Source: a virus. Taken from it: a stretch of DNA of 64,000 nucleotides. The stretch is from positions 105,275-169,274 of IMG/VR virus record IMGVR_UViG_3300037247_001890; one strand, given 5' to 3'. Positions 42,404 to 49,826 of this stretch are shown one piece after another (the stretch's first letter is position 1; every line of letters starts with the position of its first letter). The translations under genes were made by a program, and so were the position numbers. The notes below the pieces were generated by a model that was not told where the DNA came from, ran no database searches, and saw nothing but the letters and a program-made list of their open reading frames with translations.

Positions 42404-44242
42404 TTGAGCGTACTATTTATTGACACCAAGGATGCTTTCACTGATTTGCTGAAAGCAGTTCGAAGGTTGGGTAATACACCAATAGCTTTAGACACTGAAA
42501 CTACAGGTCTAGATCCCTTCACTTCAAAAATATTATTAATACAGCTTGGAACCGAACAAGGTAACCAAGCAGTAATAGATGTGGAAAAAACATTATTTGC
42601 ACATCCGGATTTACAACCGGAATTCAAAGAAGTAATGGAAGATCCACAACAAGTTTTCATATTGCATCAAGCAAAATTTGATTACAAAGTACTTAAACAT
42701 CATCTTAATATAGAACTTTTACATTTAAGAGACACCATTGTAGCGGCGCATTTGATTAGAGCCGGCATACAAAAAAAGGGGTTCGGATTAGATGATCTCC
42801 TAAAGGATTATAATATCGCTGATTTGTCCAAGTCAGTAAGACAAACTTTTATTAATCACAAAGGACCTTTCACAGACAAACAAATACAGTATTCTGCGGA
42901 CGACGTGACCTATTTACACAAATTACACAAAGTCTTAATGATGGATATCATAGATTTAAGATTAGATTCAGTTTATAATATGGAATGCGAAGTAATACCA
43001 GTCACGGGTGACATGGAATTAAACGGACTTCATCTGGATTTTGCAAAATGGAGTGCTCTTGAGGCCATAGCAAAAAAAGAGAGTTTAATAAAAAAAGAAG
43101 AATTGGACAAATATTTTCTTCCATATTGTGATAAAGATCTGTTTGGAGATCCTATAATTAATTATAATTCTCCTTTACAGCTTAAACCAATATTAGAGAA
43201 AATTTTAAAGCGTAGCATTACTGGGACTGGAAAAGAAGTTTTAGAAAGAATTCTTAATCCAGCAGTAAGAGCTTTGTTAAAATACAGGGAATATGAAACA
43301 CGAGTAACCCGCTATGGTAGTGCTTTTTATAAAGAACATAAGCACTCAGTAACCGGGCGAATACATCCAACCTTCATACAAATAGGAGGTACTGACTCTG
43401 GCCGTTACTCTAGCCGTGATCCTAATGCCCAAAACATACCACGTGAAACCGCATATCGCGCTGCATTTACTGCGGAACCAGGCCGGAAAATAGTAGGTTC
43501 TGATTATGGTAGTATGGAACTGGTCCTACTTGCAGAATTCTCTAAAGATCCAGAATTTAAGAAGATATTTGATCTGGGGTTAGATGCCCATGGTCACGTA
43601 GCCACGATGATTATGAATAAACTGGTTATCGAAAAAGGCAAAAAATATCTTGATAAAGACGGAGTCGTACAAACAGCAACAGAAGATGTTAACGCTGATT
43701 TACGACCTGTCGGAAAAAATATTAACTTCGGTGTAGCATACGGATTAGGACCAACCAGATTGGCCAATTCGTTGGAAGTAGAATATGAAGAAGCAAAAGA
43801 ATTGCTTGCAAAATTCTGGAAAGCATTTCCAAAAGTAAGAATATTTTTAGAGGCCAGAGCAACGGAATCTCTAGAAAACGAATGTGTCAGATGTTATATG
43901 GACAATCGTTTAAGGTGGCTTAAAGGCTTTAACCTAAGATTACCTAAGCAGCGAGCACACGCAGCCAATATAGCAAAGAACATGTCTTTACAATCGGGTA
44001 ATGCAACTATAACCAAAAAAGCATTATTTTTAGTGAAACAAGAAATTAACAAAAAAGGATGGGCAGATGATTGTTTGATTATCTCCACTATCCATGATGA
44101 AATACTACTAGAAGTAAAAGAATCAATAGCCAACGACGCGCGTGATATGCTAAGTTCTAAAATGTTAGAAGCCGCACATTTGTGGATTAAAAATACACCT
44201 GTAATAGCAGATGCGTATGTATCTAACCACTGGGTAAAATAA
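42404..44242 (+). CDS. polA: family A DNA polymerase with 3'-5' exonuclease domain
   Basis: The 612-residue replicative polymerase starts with TTG. The N-terminal exonuclease domain has ALDTETTGLD (D30, E32) and YSADDVTYLHKL. The polymerase domain has DSGRYSSRDPNAQNIPR, motif A DYGSMELVLLA (D367, E372), motif B GKNINFGVAYGLG (K438) and motif C HDE (564-566). Motif A Gly-Ser replaces the usual Ser-Gln. No 5' nuclease domain is present. No clear ribosome-binding site precedes the start. It would work with the primase-helicase (21706) and RNase H. Confidence 0.92.
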   Translation: MSVLFIDTKDAFTDLLKAVRRLGNTPIALDTETTGLDPFTSKILLIQLGTEQGNQAVIDVEKTLFAHPDLQPEFKEVMEDPQQVFILHQAKFDYKVLKHHLNIELLHLRDTIVAAHLIRAGIQKKGFGLDDLLKDYNIADLSKSVRQTFINHKGPFTDKQIQYSADDVTYLHKLHKVLMMDIIDLRLDSVYNMECEVIPVTGDMELNGLHLDFAKWSALEAIAKKESLIKKEELDKYFLPYCDKDLFGDPIINYNSPLQLKPILEKILKRSITGTGKEVLERILNPAVRALLKYREYETRVTRYGSAFYKEHKHSVTGRIHPTFIQIGGTDSGRYSSRDPNAQNIPRETAYRAAFTAEPGRKIVGSDYGSMELVLLAEFSKDPEFKKIFDLGLDAHGHVATMIMNKLVIEKGKKYLDKDGVVQTATEDVNADLRPVGKNINFGVAYGLGPTRLANSLEVEYEEAKELLAKFWKAFPKVRIFLEARATESLENECVRCYMDNRLRWLKGFNLRLPKQRAHAANIAKNMSLQSGNATITKKALFLVKQEINKKGWADDCLIISTIHDEILLEVKESIANDARDMLSSKMLEAAHLWIKNTPVIADAYVSNHWVK

Positions 44243-44925
44243 TGAAAAATATAATAATTGTAGGAAAGATGTGCAGCGGCAAAACCACTGTCGCTGACTA
44301 TCTTATTAAAGAAATCTCTAATGGCAAAAAACTTACTTTGGCTGGTCCTATATATGATCTGGTTGATAATTTGGAAGACACAGATTGGAAAGTTCTCGTA
44401 GATGCATATATTTTGCCTTATTATGATCCTCGCGACAGCATACAACAAAAATTGGGTATGGATATTTCTGAGGAATTTTATCTAACATGGAGAAAAATTC
44501 TTTTTGAAACAAAATTCATCCCTAAGGAAAAGCCAAAATCTAGAAAAAGACTGCAATTCCTTGGTACTGATGGCGCGAGAGAACGGATAGATGACAAAAT
44601 ATGGATCAAGATTGCTGCTGAAAAAGCAAGACAAGAACCAGATACAACTTGGATAATAGAAGATTGTAGATTTAAAAATGAATTTGAATGGTTCGAAAAA
44701 GCTGGATGGCAGCCGATATTTTTGCATATGTCTAAACAAACACAAGAATCTAGAATTAAACATCTCTATGGCAAATTTAATAAATCCATTCTTGAGCATC
44801 CATCGGAAGCGGAAATAGATAATATTCGGATACCAACTGAATGCATAGTAGATTCTAATCAATGTATAGCAAATATGCTACATGACGTAAGGGACTTCTT
44901 ATGGAGAAAAAAGATCTTTTCTTAG
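44242..44925 (+). CDS. deoxynucleoside monophosphate kinase-like
   Basis: The 227-residue product begins IIIVGKMCSGKTTV (P-loop 8-15), has GTDGARERIDDKIWI and then WIIEDCRFKNEFEWF. These segments match phage dNMP kinases of the T4 gp1 type, which feed dNDPs to host kinases for DNA synthesis. The start overlaps the polA stop by one base. Next to polA it completes a nucleotide supply set with the ribonucleotide reductase. Confidence 0.8.
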   Translation: MKNIIIVGKMCSGKTTVADYLIKEISNGKKLTLAGPIYDLVDNLEDTDWKVLVDAYILPYYDPRDSIQQKLGMDISEEFYLTWRKILFETKFIPKEKPKSRKRLQFLGTDGARERIDDKIWIKIAAEKARQEPDTTWIIEDCRFKNEFEWFEKAGWQPIFLHMSKQTQESRIKHLYGKFNKSILEHPSEAEIDNIRIPTECIVDSNQCIANMLHDVRDFLWRKKIFS

Positions 44926-45497
44926 ATGTAGACGGCTGCATATTGGATTTTGAATATGCATATACGCCTATACTCGAAGCAGAAGGTCTTCAATTAAATG
45001 ATGATGATTACCAACAATGGGATATCTTAAAAACAAGAGGCTACACAAGGAGACAAGTATATCGACTTGTGGTGAGAACCTGGGAATCTGATTATTTTGA
45101 AGATCTTCCATATATTTCTGGTGCCAAAAATTTCTTAAAATGGGCATCACAAGAATACAACATAATATATAATACTACCGTTCCAGAACTATATCATGAA
45201 AAAAGAATAAAAAATTTAAACAAACTTGGCATTCTTGATGATGTAGGGGCTTACATTCGATTCGCAAAATCACATAGAGACAAATCTAGAATTGTCGGAA
45301 GTTCTAATAATAGCATTGCTTTTATAGATGATAAACCTAAAAATGTTTCTGCTGTAAAAGAAGATTGGCCCAACATACTATCTATTTGGTATAATCATGA
45401 CGGACTTATGAATGTCTATGATTATGACCCTGAACCAGATTATGAAGCACATTCATGGTTAAAAGTAAAAAGAATTCTACAAAAAGAAAATGGCTAA
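44901..45497 (+). CDS. HAD-fold hydrolase
   Basis: The 198-residue protein has HAD motif I FLDVDGCIL (D9, D11), a helical cap, motif II-like YNTTVPE, motif III-like near HRDKSR, and motif IV IAFIDDKPKNV. Phage HAD enzymes are often 5'-nucleotidases or phosphatases that alter nucleotide pools. It overlaps the dNMP kinase gene by 25 bases. The substrate is not predictable. Confidence 0.75.
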   Translation: MEKKDLFLDVDGCILDFEYAYTPILEAEGLQLNDDDYQQWDILKTRGYTRRQVYRLVVRTWESDYFEDLPYISGAKNFLKWASQEYNIIYNTTVPELYHEKRIKNLNKLGILDDVGAYIRFAKSHRDKSRIVGSSNNSIAFIDDKPKNVSAVKEDWPNILSIWYNHDGLMNVYDYDPEPDYEAHSWLKVKRILQKENG

Positions 45498-45841
45498 TAT
45501 TTCTTAGGAATCCTCAATTTCAAATGAAACTCGTTCCTAAATCTCAGCGTATAACAAAAACAGATGAATCATTAATAGGTCAGACAATTATTAATTGCTA
45601 TGAAGGGAGTCGTTATAAATTAACCATCAAAAATATTTATATTGATGAGAAAAAACAACTTTGCATAGAATGCATAGACAATGATCAAAGACTAAGAACA
45701 CTGTTAGCAAAGGATTGCAAACTTATTCAAAAAAATAAAAAACCTGGAATAAGAAAAAAGACTTCTAGGTCTTCTAATTCAAAATCTCCGACAAAGGTAA
45801 TTAAAAGAAAAAGAAGAAAGACCAAGAAATCTAATACTTAA
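45455..45841 (+). CDS. hypothetical basic protein, start uncertain
   Basis: The frame opens at ATG 45455 within the HAD gene; ATG 45524 is an alternative and removes most of the overlap. The core (TIINCYEGSRYKLTIKNIYI) is strand-rich. The last ~35 residues are strongly basic (KVIKRKRRKTKK), suggesting nucleic-acid binding. No good ribosome-binding site for either start. Function unknown. Confidence 0.5.
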   Translation: MVKSKKNSTKRKWLIFLRNPQFQMKLVPKSQRITKTDESLIGQTIINCYEGSRYKLTIKNIYIDEKKQLCIECIDNDQRLRTLLAKDCKLIQKNKKPGIRKKTSRSSNSKSPTKVIKRKRRKTKKSNT

Positions 45842-45869
45842 TATTATGTTTCGTAATAAATAAAGTATT

Positions 45870-45965
45870 CCTGCTCATCACTCCTAGAGCCTTCTGGGCA
45901 TACGTCCACCTAATAGGGAGCCTATTAGGCGTACGCTTACCCTTCAGGCCTACGAGATGAGCAGG
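45870..45965 (+). ncRNA. long irregular hairpin RNA of unknown class
   Basis: CCTGCTCATC (45870-45879) pairs perfectly with GATGAGCAGG (45956-45965). Inside are GCCT/AGGC, GGG/CCC and TACG/CGTA helices with internal loops, and a terminal CCTAATAGG/CCTATTAGG hairpin (45909-45929). The nested pairing is far beyond chance, and no gene spans it. It lies in the 226-base gap between 45841 and 46068. Class unknown; it may be a small regulatory or processing RNA. Confidence 0.6.
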
Positions 45966-46010
45966 CAGAGGCACAAACCAAATGTTTAATTAAGCTGGAA
46001 AGATAAAAAA

Positions 46011-46050
46011 AGAAAAATGTGGGCAAGTCGGAGAGCCCAACCATTTTTCT
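46011..46050 (+). promoter_or_regulatory. long hairpin in the 5' leader
   Basis: AGAAAAATG (46011-46019) pairs with CATTTTTCT (46042-46050), and an inner TGGGC/GCCCA extends the stem around a ten-base loop. It ends 17 bases before ATG 46068. It could act as a terminator, attenuator or stabilising stem for the small gene that follows. Confidence 0.55.
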
Positions 46051-46067
46051 CTTACTATCAAAAAACA

Positions 46068-46262
46068 ATGGAAATATTATTTATAAAATTTAATGATATA
46101 AATGGAAATAGTTATACAATGAATATATCCGAAATATTGATGATAGCGAATAGAGATAGTGACATAGAAGTAATCACGATATATGAGGATAGTATTATGA
46201 TAGATCAGGAAACTTACAAATCTATAGATAATGCATTAGATAACAAGAAATTACTAATTTAA
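46068..46262 (+). CDS. small hypothetical acidic protein (64 aa)
   Basis: ATG 46068 is preferred. The frame extends upstream to 46017, but that part is the hairpin. The 64-residue product is strand-rich (EILFIKFNDINGNSYTMNIS) and acidic. No motif is recognised. It is followed after 15 bases by a larger gene. Confidence 0.45.
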   Translation: MEILFIKFNDINGNSYTMNISEILMIANRDSDIEVITIYEDSIMIDQETYKSIDNALDNKKLLI

Positions 46263-46277
46263 GGAAAAATTAAGTTA

Positions 46278-47036
46278 ATGGCAGAAACTCAGCTACACCA
46301 ACACCTGGCGGCCGAGCCCAATATTAAGGCAAAAGAGCTCGCGCTAGGTAAAGAAACAGAACATACCTTAAGCAAAAAAGCACATCACTTTGTGGGTAAT
46401 GTTCGTACATACCAGCCAAAAGAGGATACTGGTGAAAAATTTCCGGATGAGCTTGAACCTCTCGTAACTACTGTACCGGAAAAATTACAATATTATTTGG
46501 ATTCTCTTTCAGACCTAATAAGTCATTCAGTTGTAAAAGAAGAGACCAATGCTACTGCTATCGCAGATCTTATTTATGATAAGAAAGTCATAAAGAAAGA
46601 CGTACATGCAACGGCTTTATTGACCCTGGAAAATAAATTAAAAGGATTAAGATCTAAATTGATGGCCATTCCTACCCTGGATCCAAAATATATGTGGAAC
46701 TGGAATAAAGATCAAAATTATTACCAAACAGATCCAATCCAAACTCTGAAATCTAAGAAAGTTCCAACAGTTTTAGTTAAGTATGAAGCGACAGATAAGC
46801 ATCCGGCACAGACTGAATTGATTCATGAGGATCAAACAGTTGGAATATGGACAACAACAAAGCTTTCTGGAGCAATTTCGTCAAAAATGAAATCCGAAAT
46901 ATTGACTCGCTACGACAAGTGGGAATTAGCTGTAAAAGATGCCCGTCAAAGAGCCAATAACGCGAAACTTGTTGTTGACGGAAAACTCGGAGTTGTTATT
47001 ACTGATAGCATTCTCCATGGAACTTTACCAATATAA
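46278..47036 (+). CDS. conserved-looking hypothetical phage protein (252 aa)
   Basis: The 252-residue product is helical in the first half and strand-rich in the second (VPTVLVKYEATDKHPAQTEL, ending in VITDSILHGTLPI). It has no Cys, no membrane segment and no catalytic motif that I can see. The ATG follows a short A-rich leader, with AAGGAA upstream. It is the last protein gene before the RNA region. Function unknown. Confidence 0.5.
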   Translation: MAETQLHQHLAAEPNIKAKELALGKETEHTLSKKAHHFVGNVRTYQPKEDTGEKFPDELEPLVTTVPEKLQYYLDSLSDLISHSVVKEETNATAIADLIYDKKVIKKDVHATALLTLENKLKGLRSKLMAIPTLDPKYMWNWNKDQNYYQTDPIQTLKSKKVPTVLVKYEATDKHPAQTELIHEDQTVGIWTTTKLSGAISSKMKSEILTRYDKWELAVKDARQRANNAKLVVDGKLGVVITDSILHGTLPI

Positions 47037-47435
47037 ATGACACTAGACTCAAGCTAAGACTCAGACTAAAAATCCTGTTTTTGTTTGTAAGAGGTAAATA
47101 GGTAGATCCAGTACCAACTTCCATATGGAAGTTCGAAAATTCTAACCGTTAGCTTCTGAAGACAATATAAATCAGTTTTAAACTTAGACTTTGTGTCCAG
47201 ACTAATACTGCAACACGCCTAAAGTAACCGTTTGTATTTTTTTCCATCAAAACAGGGGTTCGATTCCCCTCCGCGCCTCCAGGTATGAACACGTCACATA
47301 CGGCGCGGTCGTCTAGCGGTAAGACGTGATCGTTTCAGACTAAACAACAAACTGGTGAAAATTCAACTAGACAGGCATAAGCGGTGAGCTCTCAAACATC
47401 AACTAACACTTGAAATTTGATTGATTTCATACTTT
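47037..47435 (+). ncRNA. RNA gene region around the permuted tRNA
   Basis: This 460-base gap between protein genes holds the permuted tRNA (47242-47338). About 200 bases precede it, with an AACTTCC/GGAAGTT hairpin (47116-47133), and about 100 bases follow it before a terminator. CAGACTAA occurs three times in the gap (near 47069, 47199, 47336). I find no group I P7 pairing (no AGTC in the upstream part) and no group II domain V. The flanks may be the intervening RNA that must be removed to join the anticodon halves. Confidence 0.5.
47242..47338 (+). tRNA. tRNA in permuted order (3' half first), possibly Glu(UUC)
   Basis: The T arm AGGGG-TTCGATT-CCCCT (47254-47270), acceptor strand CCGCGCC (47271-47277), then T and CCA (to 47281) come first. 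After a 20-base spacer follow the complementary acceptor strand GGCGCGG (47302-47308) and the D arm GTCT-AGCGGTA-AGAC (47311-47325). The anticodon-stem start TGAT (47327-47330) can pair with ATCA (47246-47249) in the upstream half. If the loop GTTTCAG is used as written, the anticodon is UUC (Glu), but the discriminator U is unusual for Glu, so identity is unsure. Splicing of the anticodon loop would be required. Confidence 0.65.
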
Positions 47436-47477
47436 GCGCGCGGCATACTCGGGGTACGAGCAGCTGCGCGCTTTTTT
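47436..47477 (+). terminator. intrinsic terminator of the RNA region
   Basis: GCGCGC (47436-47441) pairs with GCGCGC (47466-47471) around an inner CTCG/CGAG hairpin, followed by six T. It ends the permuted tRNA transcript 23 bases before the VWA gene start. Confidence 0.8.
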
Positions 47478-47499
47478 ATTTAAAAGGAAACAAATATTA

Positions 47500-48159
47500 A
47501 TGGCAAAAACAATAGGTGACACATACATAGCGATCGTTTTAGACGGTAGTGGATCTATGTCAGGAGACATACAGACAACAATTACAGGTGTCAACGAGAT
47601 CATAGATTTAATGAAAGCTGAAAAAACAAAACTTGCTGGAAAAGTGAAAGTATCTTTGGTTGTATTCCGCAACCGTGAAGGCGAAGTAATTTATTTTAAT
47701 GAAGACGCCGATAAAGCCTCTCATTTGGACAATGAAAATTATATACCATCAGGATCAACCCCTATGTATGATGGTATAGGACAAGCAATAAAATTAATTG
47801 ATGGGGTTATCAAAGACGATGATGCAGCACTTGTCTATATTTTTACAGACGGCTGGGAGAATAGTTCATCAATTTATAATAAAGAAGACATCAATTCTTT
47901 GATTGAAGAACGCGAAGAAAGTGGAAATTGGACGTTTGTATTTCAAGGGATAGAAGGTCTCGATAAACAATTGGATTTAAATTTTGCTACGAACAATGTT
48001 ATGTCATATAGCGACTCTGCTGGAGGACGTAAATGGGCATACCAAGAAACTGCTAAAGGACTCCAATCATATTTTGATTCAAGACACAAGGGATACACGC
48101 AAGTCTCAAATTTTTACGATCCGGACAAGCGAACGTTCGAAAATAAGAAAAAGGAATGA
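47500..48159 (+). CDS. VWA-domain protein (TerY-like)
   Basis: ATG 47500 is chosen since AAAAGGAAA lies upstream and the earlier frame runs through a terminator. The 219-residue product is a von Willebrand factor A domain with an intact MIDAS: IVLDGSGSM (D15, S17, S19), PSGSTPMYDG (T87) and YIFTDGWEN. The family binds Mg and mediates protein contacts; TerY-like members occur in phages and stress operons. The last ~35 residues are charged. No partner AAA or protease gene is adjacent; RNA genes flank it. Confidence 0.8.
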   Translation: MAKTIGDTYIAIVLDGSGSMSGDIQTTITGVNEIIDLMKAEKTKLAGKVKVSLVVFRNREGEVIYFNEDADKASHLDNENYIPSGSTPMYDGIGQAIKLIDGVIKDDDAALVYIFTDGWENSSSIYNKEDINSLIEEREESGNWTFVFQGIEGLDKQLDLNFATNNVMSYSDSAGGRKWAYQETAKGLQSYFDSRHKGYTQVSNFYDPDKRTFENKKKE

Positions 48160-48162
48160 AAA

Positions 48163-48184
48163 GTACTGGTATAATTACCAGTAC
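48163..48184. other. hairpin after the VWA gene
   Basis: GTACTGGTA (48163-48171) and TACCAGTAC (48176-48184) form a perfect nine-base stem with loop TAAT. No T run follows, so it is not a typical terminator; it may be an RNA 3' stabiliser or the first stem of the structured RNA that begins at 48188. Confidence 0.5.
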
Positions 48185-48187
48185 ACC

Positions 48188-48575
48188 TAACCCACGGGGG
48201 TAGTTTAAAAAAGACTAATCAAAAACGCAATGCAGTGTAAGCCCTGAAGCTGGGAGCCTATCCGTTAAAAAAGGCAGGTTATACGGCAGCGATGAGACGC
48301 GGAGAAGCGTTTTCCGTCCCCCGAAAGTATAATAATTTATTCTAAGAAACTTCAAGCTCGTGGGTATTATGTAGTGCCATTCGAGGTTATCTACGTATAC
48401 CCTAGAAGTCCGTAATGGTGGTAAATTGCTTCAAGAAAAGCACATCCCACGGGTCGGAACCCTGGGCCTCGAAGAGATTCTTACCATGGACATGGTAATC
48501 GTCCACCAGTGAATTGAGGGGATCAAAACTTGTGTGAAGCGGTTAAAATCCGCAAACGAGCTTGTTTATAATAAG
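48188..48575 (+). ncRNA. large structured non-coding RNA, unknown class (first)
   Basis: About 390 bases without a gene but with extensive pairing. CTCGTGGG (near 48357) pairs with CCCACGGG (near 48447), GGGTAT...GTAG with CTAC...ATACCC around 48362-48404, TTACCATG with CATGGTAA around 48480, and GCGG/CCGC lies near 48540. GC content is higher than in flanking genes. The density resembles large ornate phage RNAs such as GOLLD or ROOL that sit near tRNA genes, but I cannot match it to a known consensus. It ends just before the ribosome-binding site of the 73-residue gene. Confidence 0.55.
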
Positions 48576-48588
48576 GAGATATTTTTAA

Positions 48589-48810
48589 ATGGGTGCTAAA
48601 ACACAAAAAGTTGGTGGTGGGAGCAAAAAACTTGGGCGAGATAAAAAGAAATGCGAACGATATAAGCTTGCAAGAAAAAAGGAAAAGAATAAAGAAAGAA
48701 AAAAACTCCGCTATGAGCTAAAAATGGAAAAGGCAAAAGCAGGCAAATTGAAAAGAAAAAAGAAAAAAGAACGGGCGAAAGCAGAAGCGTCTGTTCCAAA
48801 AGAAACATAA
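48589..48810 (+). CDS. very basic small protein (73 aa)
   Basis: AAGGAGA lies nine bases before the ATG. Of 73 residues about 44 percent are Lys or Arg, in blocks such as KLARKKEKNKERKK and KLKRKKKKER; only the ends are less charged. It has one Cys. Such a protein would bind RNA or DNA. It lies between two large structured RNAs, which is suggestive but unproven. Low-complexity composition prevents family assignment. Confidence 0.6.
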   Translation: MGAKTQKVGGGSKKLGRDKKKCERYKLARKKEKNKERKKLRYELKMEKAKAGKLKRKKKKERAKAEASVPKET

Positions 48811-49470
48811 GATGCTAGCGGTTACTAACCGCTACTAGAACCAGATTGTCGTCTCGACTTTCATTTAATGGTTCTATTTGTTGTAACCTTGACATCCCTG
48901 TCTCGTTTACAACAAATCATTCCGCTCAAGGATGGGATCCTAGTAAGGTAGCCGGCACTGCAGTGTGAAGGAGAGCTCCTTCAGCAGGTCTCGCGATCGC
49001 ACGCGCAAGAACGCGCAAGCACGCGGACGCCTGGTCCCAGAGACGCATGCAGCTGGCAGGTACCTCGACGGGAAGAAACCCGGGGGACTCCGGAAACGAC
49101 GCATTACAGCGAAGAAGACATGATCGTATAGCGGCGTATAAAAATGAAGAAATGGGACGCACAGAGTGACGTCCTCTGTCCATTTCTTCTAAGAGTACAT
49201 GGTATGTGCTTTTAGAAGAGATGGGTAGAATGATTCGTTTTATCAAGAATCTCCTTTTTTCTCGACCTAGCAGCGAAGGGCAGCTGCAAATCCCGAAGAA
49301 AGGTCTACGGGATTTACTGCTCGCCCACTCGCAGTCATGTCGGAAAAATAGTAAGTACAGGTGGATATGCAGCTTTATCAGAGCCTACAATATCTGCCTG
49401 CCTTCTTACACAAGGTGAGCTGTAGTAAAAGTTGACATGCAACTTGGCTAGTTGTTACGACTAGCTTTTT
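48811..49470 (+). ncRNA. large structured non-coding RNA, unknown class (second)
   Basis: About 660 bases with no convincing gene, clearly richer in GC than the genome around it. Strong helices include TAGCGGTTA/TAACCGCTA (48814), TTGTTGTAA/TTACAACAA (48880-48915), GAAGGA/TCCTTC (48967-48982), GAAGAAATGG/CCATTTCTTC (49146-49189) and AAATCCCG/CGGGATTT (49288-49315) inside GGGC..GCCC. Three ten-base repeats beginning ACGCG occur at 49001-49030. A terminator ends it at 49470. Size and location near a tRNA fit GOLLD/ROOL-type RNAs; identity unconfirmed. Confidence 0.6.
49447..49470 (+). terminator. intrinsic terminator of the second structured RNA
   Basis: GCTAGTTGT (49447-49455) pairs with ACGACTAGC (49457-49465, one G-U), followed by five T. 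This fixes the 3' end of the structured RNA. Confidence 0.75.
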
Positions 49471-49581
49471 AGTAAAATGAATGTATACAAGGAAACGTTT
49501 CACTCGCAAGGTGAAAAGTACAGCTTTTTTTATCTTTAAGTTGGAATAAGAAATATAGAATAAAAAAAGAGGAGATAAAAA

Positions 49582-49791
49582 ATGATTTGTCCAAACAAAG
49601 AAAAGTTTTTATCAGAAAAAAGACGCCTAAAAATACAAATGGGCAATCTTGATAAAGACAAAATTCCTGAAAAGATGTCTAATCGACTTGAGGTTATTAA
49701 TAAACGATTAGCCGAAATAGAAAAAATACAAAAAACAACAGATCCTGCAAATGGTTTAGATGATACAGAATACGCTATGATGGGAGATTAA
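49582..49791 (+). CDS. small helical hypothetical protein (69 aa)
   Basis: The 69-residue product has a good GAGGAG ribosome-binding site. It is helical and charged (KRRLKIQMGNLDKDK, ending in DTEYAMMGD). It is the last plus-strand gene, ending at the bidirectional terminator. Function unknown. The 110 bases between 49471 and 49581 hold only a short TTTCAC/GTGAAA stem and this ribosome-binding site. Confidence 0.55.
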   Translation: MICPNKEKFLSEKRRLKIQMGNLDKDKIPEKMSNRLEVINKRLAEIEKIQKTTDPANGLDDTEYAMMGD

Positions 49792-49821
49792 AATAGGGAG
49801 GAATTTTCCCCCCTATTTTTT
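49791..49821. terminator. bidirectional terminator between converging operons
   Basis: AAATAGGG (49791-49798) and CCCTATTT (49811-49818) form a stem with flanking T (plus) and A (minus) runs. It sits between the plus-strand 69-residue gene and the minus-strand tube candidate, whose stops face each other, so it can end both transcripts. Confidence 0.75.
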
Positions 49822-49826
49822 TACAT

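Noticed and set aside
42404-42660. Minus-strand frames opposite polA and other plus-strand genes
   Set aside because: They are shadows of strongly supported genes, lacking ribosome-binding sites and domain patterns.
47037-47480. Permuted (two-piece) tmRNA gene
   Set aside because: The arrangement fits, but the 5' half has a normal D stem-loop, the acceptor has no G3-U70 pair, and the reading frame after it does not end in a hydrophobic Ala-Ala-type tag.
47037-47480. Permuted group I intron around the tRNA
   Set aside because: CAGACTA-like P7 strands occur, but the required AGTC partner is absent from the upstream half, and no P4-P6 core is recognisable.
48188-48575. RNase P RNA or group II intron domain V
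   Set aside because: None of the conserved core sequences of either RNA could be found.
49001-49030. CRISPR-like repeats
   Set aside because: Three ten-base repeats are contiguous with no spacers and sit within a structured RNA.
48926-49246. 106-residue minus-strand frame
   Set aside because: It covers the GC-rich structured RNA on the opposite strand, with no promoter or ribosome-binding site; composition is unlike any neighbouring gene.
49206-49418. 70-residue plus-strand frame
   Set aside because: It lies wholly within paired segments of the structured RNA, with no ribosome-binding site at the expected spacing and unusual composition.
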